From Acidobacteriaceae bacterium (lineage in GTDB: Bacteria > Acidobacteriota > Terriglobia > Terriglobales > Acidobacteriaceae): 12,394 bases of DNA. Position numbers and translations under genes: made by a program. This document shows positions 1 through 6,959 of this stretch, in pieces. Each line of letters begins with the position of its first letter. The first letter of the stretch is position 1. The stretch is taken from assembly GCA_030040395.1 (NCBI GenBank), contig JASHTU010000609.1, forward strand, positions 1-12,394. The letters run 5' to 3'. Below the pieces are notes generated by a model that did not search any database, was not told the origin of the DNA, and worked only from the letters and a program-made list of their open reading frames with translations.

Positions 1-2075
1 AAAAGCTCAACTTTGTCCACGGCACCGGCTGGAACGGCCTCCGCGAACACGCTGAAATCCCCAAGGGCTCGCTGGGCGGCGCCGGATTTGTGGAGACTGT
101 CCCGCGCCTTGGCATTCCCGGCATCAACATGGCTGACTCCGCAGTCGGTGTCCGTCTCTCCGCGTCCGGCAGCCGCTACGCCACCCTGCTGCCCTCCGTG
201 CTCGGCGCCGCGTGCAGCTGGGATCCCAAAGCTTTCTTCCTCTTCGGCGACGTCATAGGCCGCGAGCTGCGCGAGACCGGGTATAACATGTCCATCGGCG
301 GCGGCGTCGATCTGGCCCGCGACCCGCGCAACGGCCGCAACTTCGAGTATGCCGGCGAGGATCCGCTGCTAGCCGGCGTCATGGTGGGCAACCTCGCCAA
401 AGGCGTGCAGTCCAACCAGGTAATGGGCGACATCAAGCATTACGCCTTTAACGACCAGGAAACCGGCCGCAACATCTTCAACGCCGAAATTACCCAGCGC
501 GCCGCCCGCGAGAGCGACCTCCTGGCGTTCCAGATCGCCATCGAGATGGCGCATCCTGCCGGAGTCATGTGCTCCTACAACAAGGACAGCGTCACGCCGC
601 CCAACGCCAGCCCCGACTGGTCCTGCCAAAACGACTATCTCCTCAACCAGGTGCTGAAAAAGGACTGGAGCTTTCAGGGATTCGTCCTCTCCGACTGGGG
701 CGGCGCCCACTCCACCGTGCACGCCTTCATGTCCGGCCTCGACCAGGAGCAGCCCGGCTCAATCTATTTCGGCGAGCCGCTCAAGAAGGCGATCGAAGAT
801 GGCCAGGTCCCCGTGTCGCGCTTAAACGACGCCGTCCATCGCGTTCTGCGCAGCATGTTCGCCAATGGCGTTATCGACAATCCGCCGCAGCCCGAGGAGG
901 TCAATCCCTTCCTCGGCCGCCGCGATGCCGAGCACATCGCCGATGAGAGCATCGTGCTGCTGCGCAACGAGGACCAAATCCTGCCGCTTTCCGCAGGCGA
1001 GGTCCACTCCATTGCCCTCATCGGCGGCCATGCCGATGTCGCCGTCCTCTCCGGCGGCGGTTCCGCGCAGGTGGACGCCCCGGGCGGCGGCGCTGTCGAT
1101 CCGCATTCCGGCCCCGCGCACTGGATGGAGCACGTCTGGTTCCCATCCTCGCCGGAGCGCAACATTCGTCTGCACGATCCCAGCGCCGACATTCAATTCA
1201 ACGAAGGCGCCGACGTTCAGTCCGCGGCTGCGCTCGCCGCGAAATCGCAGATTGCCATCGTCTTCGTGACGCAGTGGATGAGCGAAGGCATGGACCGGCC
1301 CACGATGGAGTTGCCCGACAATCAGGACGCGCTGGTCGAGGCCGTCGCCAAAGCCAACCCCCACACCATTGTTGTAATCGAGAGCGGCGGCCCCGTCGCC
1401 ATGCCTTGGGTCAATCAGGTTCAGGCCGTCGTCGAGGCTTGGTTCCCCGGCATCGGCGGCGCGGAGTCTCTCGCCGATATTCTCTTCGGCGACGTCGATC
1501 CTTCCGGCCGGCTCGCCATCACCTTCGCCAAAGACGACGCGCAGCTTCCCCACCCGCAGATTCCCGGCCTGATCACCGAAACCGAACCCGGCGGCCTGCC
1601 CGAAAACGCTTCTCACCACAAGCCGGCCCCCTTCGATGTCGACTACAACATCGAGGGCGCCCGCGTTGGCTACAAGTGGTTTGAGTCGCAGCACGAAACT
1701 CCGCTCTTTGCGTTCGGCTACGGTCTCTCCTACACCTCCTTTGCCTTCTCCGATCTCAGCGTGGATGCCGCGCAGCGCACGGCCACCTTGACGGTGAGCG
1801 ACACCGGTTCGCGCGCCGGCGCCGAGGTCGCGCAGGTCTACGCGGTCCTGCCTGCCTCGACCGGCGAAAACACTTATAAGCGCCTGGTGGGCTGGGAGCG
1901 CGTGACTCTGGCTCCCGGCGAATCGAAGACCGTCACCGTTTCCATGAACCGGCTCACGCTGTCCATCTTCGACGTGGAGAAGAACGCCTTCGTCATGGCC
2001 CCTGGCAATTACACCATCCTCGCCGGCTCTTCCTCGGCCGACGCCCCGCTCCACGCGACGATCCACGTGGAGTAG
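1..2075 (+). CDS. Glycoside hydrolase family 3 beta-glucosidase-type enzyme (5' end outside window)
   Basis: GH3 enzymes remove terminal beta-linked sugars by a retaining mechanism. About 690 residues are visible, and the frame is open from base 3, so the true start lies upstream; perhaps 60-100 N-terminal residues are missing. Seen in order: a PRLGIPGINMAD substrate-site motif near the window edge; ARDPRNGRNFEYAGEDP; GDIKHYAFNDQETGR with the Lys-His pair; and GFVLSDWGGAHS, whose Asp (codon 693-695) is the expected nucleophile. The second GH3 domain follows with SIVLLRNEDQILPL and SEGMDRPTMELPDNQ. Its Glu (codon 1284-1286) is the likely acid/base residue by analogy with the family. A fibronectin III-like domain closes the protein (about 1690-2060). 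The architecture is complete and the key residues are intact. Substrate specificity (cellobiose, xylo- or gluco-oligosaccharides) cannot be read from sequence. The gene is separated from yceD by 189 bases and is probably an independent unit. It prefers C-ending codons, unlike plsX. Confidence 0.93.
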   Translation, partial: KLNFVHGTGWNGLREHAEIPKGSLGGAGFVETVPRLGIPGINMADSAVGVRLSASGSRYATLLPSVLGAACSWDPKAFFLFGDVIGRELRETGYNMSIGGGVDLARDPRNGRNFEYAGEDPLLAGVMVGNLAKGVQSNQVMGDIKHYAFNDQETGRNIFNAEITQRAARESDLLAFQIAIEMAHPAGVMCSYNKDSVTPPNASPDWSCQNDYLLNQVLKKDWSFQGFVLSDWGGAHSTVHAFMSGLDQEQPGSIYFGEPLKKAIEDGQVPVSRLNDAVHRVLRSMFANGVIDNPPQPEEVNPFLGRRDAEHIADESIVLLRNEDQILPLSAGEVHSIALIGGHADVAVLSGGGSAQVDAPGGGAVDPHSGPAHWMEHVWFPSSPERNIRLHDPSADIQFNEGADVQSAAALAAKSQIAIVFVTQWMSEGMDRPTMELPDNQDALVEAVAKANPHTIVVIESGGPVAMPWVNQVQAVVEAWFPGIGGAESLADILFGDVDPSGRLAITFAKDDAQLPHPQIPGLITETEPGGLPENASHHKPAPFDVDYNIEGARVGYKWFESQHETPLFAFGYGLSYTSFAFSDLSVDAAQRTATLTVSDTGSRAGAEVAQVYAVLPASTGENTYKRLVGWERVTLAPGESKTVTVSMNRLTLSIFDVEKNAFVMAPGNYTILAGSSSADAPLHATIHVE

Positions 2076-2076
2076 A

Positions 2077-2096
2077 GAATCGAGCATATTCGATTC
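2077..2096. terminator. Inverted repeat directly after the GH3 stop codon
   Basis: A perfect 7-bp inverted repeat (GAATCGA, 6-base loop GCATAT, TCGATTC) begins one base after the GH3 stop. It could fold as a 3' hairpin that ends or stabilises the GH3 transcript. No T-run follows, so it is not a canonical intrinsic terminator. Because the repeat is nearly symmetric, a protein-binding operator is an alternative. Confidence 0.3.
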
Positions 2097-2229
2097 AAAT
2101 CTTGACCTTGTGGCATTGCGGAAGGTGGCTGCTGTCAAGAATGCACTATGGTCTTGCGGCGCCTCAGGCATATCGGGGTGAGAGCCTCAATCGTAGAACC
2201 CCCACCCGCGCGCCGGGGCGGTGTCCCAA

Positions 2230-2258
2230 TTGACGGGTATGACGCCGCGCCGTAGGCT
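2230..2258 (+). promoter_or_regulatory. yceD: Weak candidate promoter for the yceD-rpmF-plsX cluster
   Basis: TTGACG (2230-2235) is followed after 17 bases by TAGGCT (2253-2258). The -35 is good (5 of 6), but the -10 matches the sigma-70 consensus at only 3 of 6. If used, transcription would begin at about the A of the yceD ATG (2265), giving a nearly leaderless mRNA. That would fit the poor Shine-Dalgarno sequence in front of yceD. The match is weak and could be chance. Confidence 0.2.
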
Positions 2259-2264
2259 CAAAGC

Positions 2265-2816
2265 ATGGAATTCAAAGTGAGCGAGCTGGAACGGGAGGCA
2301 GTCGAATTCGACCTGGAACTACCTCCGGGAGCGATCGACTGGGGCTCTGAAGCGGAGCAGACCGGGAAGCTTGGCGCCTCCGGCCGCGCGGAAATCCTGC
2401 ACGAACATCGTTCCGCCCGCGAAATCATCGCCGATATCCGCCTCCGAGGGGGCTACACAGGTTCCTTTGAGGTTCCCTGCGCGCGGTGCCTCGAGCCCGT
2501 CCGCATCCCTCTGACCGCCGAATTCGATCTCATCTTCCGCCCCATGGGGGCCGACGCCGGCGTTCCCGAGCGCTCGATTACCGCACCCGAAACCGAAATC
2601 GGTTATTATCAGAAGGACAGTCTGTGGCTTGAAGATGTGCTGCGCGAGCAGGTGCTTTTGGCCCTGCCGGTCAGAACCCTGTGCAGGCCCGACTGCAAGG
2701 GACTTTGCCCGCGCTGCGGAGCCAACCGCAACAACCAACCCTGCAACTGCGACGAGGGTCCCAGCGATCTTCGGTGGGAGGCGCTGGCGGGTCTGCGCAG
2801 CCGGATCAAGTCCTGA
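2265..2816 (+). CDS. yceD: YceD/DUF177 family protein (23S rRNA accumulation protein)
   Basis: A 183-residue cytoplasmic protein of the DUF177 family. In E. coli and plants, members are needed for normal 23S rRNA levels, and the gene usually sits directly upstream of rpmF, as here. The N-terminal two thirds is the DUF177 fold, with a CARCLEPV motif (Cys72, Cys75) that is common in the family. The C-terminus carries a cysteine cluster (Cys140, 144, 148, 151, 160, 162), including CKGLCPRCG, which looks able to bind zinc. The acidic stretch before it and the length are ordinary for the family. The ATG at 2265 gives a full family N-terminus, but only a poor AGG stands upstream. A 151-base gap separates it from rpmF. 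Assignment rests on motif plus synteny. Confidence 0.9.
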   Translation: MEFKVSELEREAVEFDLELPPGAIDWGSEAEQTGKLGASGRAEILHEHRSAREIIADIRLRGGYTGSFEVPCARCLEPVRIPLTAEFDLIFRPMGADAGVPERSITAPETEIGYYQKDSLWLEDVLREQVLLALPVRTLCRPDCKGLCPRCGANRNNQPCNCDEGPSDLRWEALAGLRSRIKS

Positions 2817-2967
2817 AACACGAGCCCCACAGGTGTTTCGCCGCCGCCGGAGGGCCGCAACACGGCTTAACTCCGCGCCCATGCAGTTCGCACCCTATTC
2901 TCGAGGCTTTTTTTGCCGGGACGGTGGGAGAACGGGGAAGCGGCGAAGAAGAGGAAAGGAATTTGCA

Positions 2968-3156
2968 ATGCCGAATCCGAAGAGGCGCCATTCGACGCGC
3001 CGCACCGCCAACCGTCGCGCCCACGATTTCCTGACCGCCTCGGGCCTGTCGGAGTGTCCCAACTGCCACGAGAAGAAACTTCCCCATCGCGCCTGTCCCA
3101 AGTGCGGAGCTTACAAAGGCCGCGCCGTTCTGAACGTCAAGGAAGCTGAGAAGTAA
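2968..3156 (+). CDS. rpmF: 50S ribosomal protein L32
   Basis: A 62-residue basic protein of the large ribosomal subunit. The N-terminus [20 protein letters not shown] is the typical bL32 start. A zinc-ribbon follows with two Cys pairs (Cys30/Cys33 and Cys43/Cys46), so this is the zinc-binding (C+) form. The ending [16 protein letters not shown] is typical. The ATG at 2968 follows a purine-rich site (AGGAAAGGA, ending 7 bases before the start). The frame stays open upstream, but the L32 signature begins exactly at this ATG, so longer starts are rejected. The stop is 11 bases before plsX, pointing to co-transcription. Confidence 0.97.
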   Translation: MPNPKRRHSTRRTANRRAHDFLTASGLSECPNCHEKKLPHRACPKCGAYKGRAVLNVKEAEK

Positions 3157-3167
3157 ACCGAGCCTTC

Positions 3168-4220
3168 ATGCTCATCGACATCGCGCTTGACGCTGTGGGC
3201 TCCGATAAGGCTCCTGAGCCGGAGATTCGTGGAGCTATGCTCGCGTGCCGAGCTATGCCCGTGCGCGTGCATTTGGTGGGGCCGGAACCGGAGCTGCGCG
3301 ACCTGCTCGACGAGCACCTTGAGAACGAAGACCTGCCGATCGTGATTCATCACGCTTCTGAGCGCATCGGGATGGACGAGAAGGCCGCGCACGCGGTGCG
3401 CGCCAAGCGCGACAGCTCGATGCGCGTGGGCCTCAAGTTGGTGCGCGAGGGCAAGACCGCGGGATTCGTGACCGCCGGCAACACCGGCGCCGCGATGGCG
3501 ACGGCGAAGATGGTGCTGGGCGCGCTTCCCGGCGTGGACCGGCCGGCATTGGCCACTCCCATGCCGACAGCGAAAGGCAATCCGTGCGTGCTGCTGGACG
3601 TGGGCGCGAACGTGGACTGCAAGGCGCACAACCTGGCGCAGTTCGCGGTGATGGGCGAGATGTACGCGCGCAGCGTGCTGAAGATTCGCCAGCCGCGCGT
3701 GGGGCTGCTCTCAATCGGAGAAGAAGAGACCAAGGGCAACGAGCTGACTCGCGAGGCCATTCCGCTGCTCAAGGCGCTGCCCATTCATTTCATCGGCAAT
3801 GTGGAGGGCCGCGACATTTTCAACGGCCGCGCCGACGTGATTGTATGCGACGGTTTTGTGGGCAACGTGGCTCTGAAGACCAGCGAAGGCGTGGGCCGCT
3901 TTGTGCGCGACGTGCTGCGCGAATCTCTGACCCGCACCGTGACGGCGCAGGTGGGCGCGCTGCTTTCGCGGAGGGCGTTTAACGATTTCCGCCGGCGGCT
4001 GGACTATACCGAATACGGCGGAGCGCCTTTGTTGGGCGTGCGCGGCGTGTGCATCATCGGCCACGGCTCGTCGAACGACGTTGCCATTTACAACAGCATT
4101 CGCGTGGCCCACGAGTTCGCCAGGGAGGGCGCCAACGAGCGCATCGAGCAGGAGTTCGCCAGCCGCCCGAGGCGCGGCGCAGCGGCCCAGGAAGCCGGCG
4201 CCGACGCGGCAATTCAGTAG
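3168..4220 (+). CDS. plsX: Phosphate acyltransferase PlsX
   Basis: PlsX converts acyl-ACP and phosphate into acyl-phosphate, the acyl donor for PlsY in the first step of phosphatidic acid synthesis. It is a peripheral membrane enzyme in the cytoplasm. The 350-residue length is standard. Seen: the N-terminal [12 protein letters not shown] motif (family form usually DAMGGDxxP), [13 protein letters not shown] (about 99-111), [19 protein letters not shown] (about 142-160), [12 protein letters not shown] (183-194) and [16 protein letters not shown] (226-241). All are hallmarks of PlsX. The start ATG at 3168 is 11 bases after rpmF; its Shine-Dalgarno is weak, which fits translation following from rpmF. 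Unlike in many bacteria, no fab genes follow; the next gene is convergent with a 16-base gap. Val and Leu codons are strongly G-ending (GTG, CTG), in contrast with GH3. Confidence 0.96.
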   Translation: MLIDIALDAVGSDKAPEPEIRGAMLACRAMPVRVHLVGPEPELRDLLDEHLENEDLPIVIHHASERIGMDEKAAHAVRAKRDSSMRVGLKLVREGKTAGFVTAGNTGAAMATAKMVLGALPGVDRPALATPMPTAKGNPCVLLDVGANVDCKAHNLAQFAVMGEMYARSVLKIRQPRVGLLSIGEEETKGNELTREAIPLLKALPIHFIGNVEGRDIFNGRADVIVCDGFVGNVALKTSEGVGRFVRDVLRESLTRTVTAQVGALLSRRAFNDFRRRLDYTEYGGAPLLGVRGVCIIGHGSSNDVAIYNSIRVAHEFAREGANERIEQEFASRPRRGAAAQEAGADAAIQ

Positions 4221-4223
4221 AGA

Positions 4224-4245
4224 CCGGAATCAGGGATCAGGAGTC
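4224..4245. repeat. Short GATCAGGG-type repeat patch A at the plsX/Trm112 convergent end
   Basis: The plus strand reads CAGGG (4231-4235) and then GATCAGG (4235-4241) in near-tandem. The same words occur in inverted orientation at 4455-4492 and 12235-12268. This patch overlaps the stop codon of the Trm112-type gene (4237-4239), so the last residues of that protein are encoded by repeat sequence. The origin of the repeat is unknown. Confidence 0.45.
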
Positions 4246-4431
4246 TTGGCGGACGCCCTCGCTGGCGGCAATCAGGACCGGAATTCCGTCCACAATCGGG
4301 TAAGTGCGTGAGCAGCGCGTACACGCCAGGCGCGCATCGTCGATGCGCAGTTCCGCCAGGCAGGCAGGACAGGCAAGCTGGCTGAGCACGCTTGCGTCGA
4401 ATTGAAACTGCGCCACGGGTTTGGAAGGCAT
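4237..4431 (-). CDS. Trm112-family small zinc-binding protein
   Basis: A 64-residue protein with the Trm112/YcaR (UPF0434) pattern: CPAC (Cys21, Cys24) and CTRC (Cys37, Cys40), followed by the characteristic RTYPIVDGIPVLI. Eukaryotic and archaeal Trm112 is a zinc-containing activator subunit of several methyltransferases. The bacterial members are generally uncharacterised, so a partner role here is inference. No obvious Trm112-partner methyltransferase is adjacent. The start ATG (4431) lacks a strong Shine-Dalgarno sequence, but the first residues precede the conserved LACPAC by a normal distance. The gene lies 63 bases downstream of acyP on the same strand and is convergent with plsX. Confidence 0.85.
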   Translation of the reverse strand: MPSKPVAQFQFDASVLSQLACPACLAELRIDDARLACTRCSRTYPIVDGIPVLIAASEGVRQDS

Positions 4432-4454
4432 CTGTCGTCGAATCTCGATTGCGC

Positions 4455-4492
4455 CGGTCCCAGAATCCCTGAACCCTGATCACTGGTCCCTG
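4455..4492. repeat. Short CCCTGATC-type repeat patch B between acyP and the Trm112-type gene
   Basis: The plus strand carries CCCTG at 4467-4471, CCCTGATC at 4474-4481 and CCCTG again at 4488-4492. Its orientation is opposite to patch A, so the two patches flank the Trm112-type gene as imperfect inverted repeats. It lies just downstream of the acyP stop codon. Confidence 0.45.
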
Positions 4493-4494
4493 TT

Positions 4495-4776
4495 TTACCA
4501 CGCCCCATCGATGCGGAAGGCGCTGAGCTCTTCCGCTTCGCTTTCAGCAAGGATGTGTTCGATGACGCGATCGACGCGGCTGCCGCGGGGACCGCACTTC
4601 AGGCTGGCGCGCAATTCCCCCAGATCGTCCGCATCTCCCGTCGCCACCACTTCCACATCGCCCTCTTCGGTGTTGCGCACCCAGCCGCGCAGACCGAGTT
4701 CGCTGGCCTCGCGGTGGACGAACCATCGAAAGCCAACCCCTTGCACACGCCCTTGAATGAGGAAATGCAGGACCAT
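4495..4776 (-). CDS. acyP: Acylphosphatase
   Basis: A 93-residue cytoplasmic enzyme that hydrolyses carboxyl-phosphate bonds in acyl phosphates. The two family signatures are intact: GRVQGVGFRWFV with catalytic Arg17 (phosphate binding), and GWVRNTEEGDVEVVATG with catalytic Asn35. The 18-residue spacing between them is the same as in characterised acylphosphatases. Length is typical. The ATG at 4776 leaves no obvious Shine-Dalgarno; the ATG 13 bases upstream is out of frame. The enzyme could in principle act on acyl-phosphate made by PlsX, 275 bases away on the other strand, but no physiological link is shown. It follows the methyltransferase-family gene by about 115 bases. Confidence 0.95.
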   Translation of the reverse strand: MVLHFLIQGRVQGVGFRWFVHREASELGLRGWVRNTEEGDVEVVATGDADDLGELRASLKCGPRGSRVDRVIEHILAESEAEELSAFRIDGAW

Positions 4777-4891
4777 CGCGAACAGCCATGGTCAGTTTGG
4801 CAAAACTGCGGGCAGGCGCGCAACCTGGAATCCCGGAAAAGGCCTTCGCGCCGGAGCCAACTTTCCCACCCCCGAGAACGCGCAATACACC

Positions 4892-5464
4892 CTAGAAGAC
4901 GCCGGGGATGAGAGCCTTCACGCGGCGTCGATATTCCGGGTAAGCCTGCGGGAAGGTCTCGGTCATCAGCCGTTCTTCCTGGCTGATCTTAACCCCAAAA
5001 GCGAGCAGGATGATGAGAAAGCCCAAGACACAACGCCACTGTCCGACGGCGAGGACGGTTCCGGCCAGGGCAAGAAGGATTCCCGTGTAGATGGGATGGC
5101 GCGCCAGCGCGTAAGGGCCTTTGACGATGAGTTCGTGTCCGGCTTTCACGGTGGCGCGGCCGCTCCAATTGGCGCCCAGGGTGATGCGCGCCCAAGCGGC
5201 GAAGAGGCATCCGGCGATGGTGAGCGCGAGCCCCACGAATGCGACCGATTGCGTGTGGGGTGCGAAGCGCGCCGCCAGCCAGTCCCTGGGAAAGGGGTAT
5301 CCCCAGATGAGCAGGCCCCCGGTAAGCGCCAGCCCGTAGTACAAAAGCCGCGAGCCCGCGGATTGCTTGCGCACGGCGGGCTTGGTGAAGGCGATGCCGA
5401 TCAACCAAACGGCGGCCAGAACTTTCCAGCAATCGGCGATCGCGGCATACACGTTGAATGTCAC
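4892..5464 (-). CDS. Isoprenylcysteine carboxyl methyltransferase (ICMT)-family integral membrane protein
   Basis: A 190-residue membrane protein with about five hydrophobic segments (roughly 8-27, 39-55, 73-91, 127-145 and 146-158). The C-terminal half has the ICMT/PEMT-like methyltransferase signature: GPYALARHPIYTG (116-128), then EERLMTETF (163-171) and YPEYRRRVKALIPGVF at the end. Eukaryotic ICMT methylates prenylated cysteines; bacterial homologues have mostly unknown lipid or small-molecule substrates. The start is chosen at GTG 5464: an AGGAGG (minus strand, 5474-5479) stands 9 bases before it, whereas the in-frame TTG at 5470 would leave only 3 bases. About 160 bases separate it from the SurA-like gene upstream, so it may have its own promoter. 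Confidence 0.85.
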   Translation of the reverse strand: MTFNVYAAIADCWKVLAAVWLIGIAFTKPAVRKQSAGSRLLYYGLALTGGLLIWGYPFPRDWLAARFAPHTQSVAFVGLALTIAGCLFAAWARITLGANWSGRATVKAGHELIVKGPYALARHPIYTGILLALAGTVLAVGQWRCVLGFLIILLAFGVKISQEERLMTETFPQAYPEYRRRVKALIPGVF

Positions 5465-5473
5465 GGGCAAAGA

Positions 5474-5479
5474 CCTCCT
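5474..5479 (-). promoter_or_regulatory. Strong Shine-Dalgarno that decides the ICMT-family start
   Basis: AGGAGG on the minus strand is a full consensus ribosome binding site. Spacing is 9 bases to GTG (5464) and 3 bases to TTG (5470), which favours the GTG. Confidence 0.65.
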
Positions 5480-5628
5480 CTTCTATTACCATACGGCTGC
5501 TTGTCCTGTTTGTTCCCTTCAGTGAGGCACGGGCGAGTCCGCGCCAGTTCAGGGTCAAGAAACAACGGCGCGCACGTCGGTGGAAGTCCCGAGCGCCCTT
5601 CTCAAGCGCCGAGAACCTGATCAGACGA

Positions 5629-6702
5629 CTATGGGGCGCCCTGCCTGAGGATCTGTTCGGCGTAGTAGTTGCGCACCTTGGCCTGATCCTGCAACATCTC
5701 GAAGTAAGCGGTCTGGAGCAGTTGCTTCTCGCTCTCATGGAGCAGACCGTGGATAGTTTGCTGCACGCGCGGATCGCTCAGCTCGCGCTGGCCCGCCGGT
5801 TCGCGCCCGATGAGCTTGAAAATGGCGTATCCGGTGAGCTTGTGGCCGGGGCCCTGGCTGTCGTAAAGGGACAGCACGCCGGTGAACTGATCGGGTTTCA
5901 ACTGGCTGACCGCGGCGTAGATTTCCGGGTCGCCGCGCAGCGCCGACTCGGCCACAAAGCCCATATCGCCGCCGTTTGAGGCGGTGTTGGGGTCATCAGA
6001 GGAGTTCATAGCCAAGGTGCCGAAGTCCTCGCCGCTTTCCAGGCGAGTGTGCAGCGCCTCAATTTTCTTCTTGGCGTCCGCCGCGCCGGTGGCTTTGTTA
6101 CTCAGGTTGCCGGGCTGCCGCGAGGGCGAGGTGGTGACGGCAATCTGCGCCAGGTGGTACTGGGGCTCGACAAAGTCGAACTCCGCCTTGTGCTGGTTGT
6201 AGTAGGCCGTAATCTGCGCGTCCGTGATGTTGATGCGCGACTCGATCTCTTTGTTCAACAGCTTGTTGGTGGTCAGAGTACGCCGCAGTTGGCGCTTGAA
6301 GTCGTCGAGAGTGAGGTTGCGCTGTTTGAGCTGGTTGTAGAACTCGTCCTGCGTGTAGGGAGCTTTGATCTCGGTGAGCCGGGCGTTGACGTCCTCATCG
6401 GTTGCGGTCAGGTTTTCCTTGGCCGCCTGCTGCTGCAGAATCTCGTCTTGAATCATCTGGTGAAGAAGCTGCAAGCGGCGGATGTCGGCTTCGACCGGCG
6501 AGGGTTTTTGCGCGTTTTCGCCGAGACTGGCCTCATAATAGCGGTCCAGGTCGGAGCGGAGAATCTGCTTGCCGTTGACCGTGGCCACCACATCCGCGCC
6601 CGGGGCGCGGCGGCAGCCGGCGACCGGCATGAGAACTCCAAAACTCAAAAGAAGAAGGACGGCGAAACTAGAACGCGCCCGGGTCGATGATTCAACGTGC
6701 AA
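5629..6702 (-). CDS. SurA-like peptidyl-prolyl isomerase/chaperone, predicted lipoprotein
   Basis: A 357-residue envelope protein with SurA-like organisation. Residues 8-30 form a lipoprotein signal peptide: Arg-rich start, hydrophobic core, VAGC with Cys30 as lipidation site. Residues about 37-175 resemble the SurA N-terminal chaperone domain (VVATVNGKQILRSDLDRYY, then helices). Residues about 180-300 form one parvulin (PPIC) domain: YHLAQIAV, LESGEDFGTLA, GGDMGFV, LKPDQFTGVL, GYAIFKLIG. A helical tail closes it. E. coli SurA has two parvulin domains and is soluble; a single domain and a lipid anchor are differences. The start is TTG at 6702: AGGAG (minus strand, 6711-6715) lies 8 bases upstream and places the signal peptide at the N-terminus. 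The frame is open to 6942, but that extension is not signal-like. The neighbours lptD and the DsbA-like gene suggest work on outer-membrane proteins. PrsA/PpiD-like function is an alternative. Confidence 0.88.
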   Translation of the reverse strand: MHVESSTRARSSFAVLLLLSFGVLMPVAGCRRAPGADVVATVNGKQILRSDLDRYYEASLGENAQKPSPVEADIRRLQLLHQMIQDEILQQQAAKENLTATDEDVNARLTEIKAPYTQDEFYNQLKQRNLTLDDFKRQLRRTLTTNKLLNKEIESRINITDAQITAYYNQHKAEFDFVEPQYHLAQIAVTTSPSRQPGNLSNKATGAADAKKKIEALHTRLESGEDFGTLAMNSSDDPNTASNGGDMGFVAESALRGDPEIYAAVSQLKPDQFTGVLSLYDSQGPGHKLTGYAIFKLIGREPAGQRELSDPRVQQTIHGLLHESEKQLLQTAYFEMLQDQAKVRNYYAEQILRQGAP

Positions 6703-6748
6703 TGCGATCTCTCCTGTGAGCCGTGGGTCAGTTTGACGGGACTCGCCC

Positions 6749-6766
6749 CTCGGCGCCAACGCCGAG
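6749..6766. other. GC-rich hairpin upstream of the SurA-like gene
   Basis: A perfect 7-bp inverted repeat (CTCGGCG, loop CCAA, CGCCGAG) lies 47-64 bases upstream of the TTG start of the SurA-like gene. It sits in the 257-base gap (6703-6959) after the DsbA-like gene. On the minus strand no T-run follows, so it is not a clear terminator. It may be a leader hairpin, mRNA stabiliser or chance GC-rich pairing. The rest of this gap shows no gene or convincing promoter. Confidence 0.3.
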
Positions 6767-6959
6767 CGCCCACTTGGTTCTTGTTGCGGCGCAACCTGAG
6801 CCGCGCCCCGACGCCTGATATTTCCGCAAAAAGCGGTTGCGCGCCCCCGATAGCCGCGTGCGACCAACAGCCGCCAACTGTCCCCGCTTTGAGAGTCTCG
6901 AAAGGCCCCGGCATTCAAGGATAAATCCACGCGCGGCGTCAAGTGGTAAACGCCAGGCG

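Noticed and set aside
822..2171. Long minus-strand open frame (449 codons) opposite the GH3 gene
   Set aside because: It is antisense to a clear GH3 enzyme with intact catalytic motifs. The translation is low in family-like motifs and is a product of high-GC, C-ending codons.
2896..2901. TATTCT as a -10 element for an internal rpmF promoter
   Set aside because: No acceptable -35 hexamer lies 16-18 bases upstream.
2629..2967. Upstream extension of rpmF in the same frame
   Set aside because: L32 begins exactly at MPNPKRRHS with a good ribosome site, and the extension overlaps yceD in another frame.
5599..5617. TTCTC/GAGAA inverted repeat after the SurA-like stop as a terminator
   Set aside because: A 5-bp stem with a 7-base loop and no T-run is too weak to call.
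4757..5620. Plus-strand open frame (287 codons) opposite the ICMT-family gene
   Set aside because: Its translation is hydrophilic with no family pattern, whereas the opposite strand gives a clear membrane protein signature.
6823..6836. CCGC-A5-GCGG small hairpin in the gap before the SurA-like gene
   Set aside because: The stem is only 4 bp, with no T-run after it; it is expected by chance in this GC-rich DNA.
6703..6942. N-terminal extension of the SurA-like protein by 80 residues
   Set aside because: The extension would bury the lipoprotein signal; a TTG with AGGAG 8 bases upstream puts the signal at the N-terminus.
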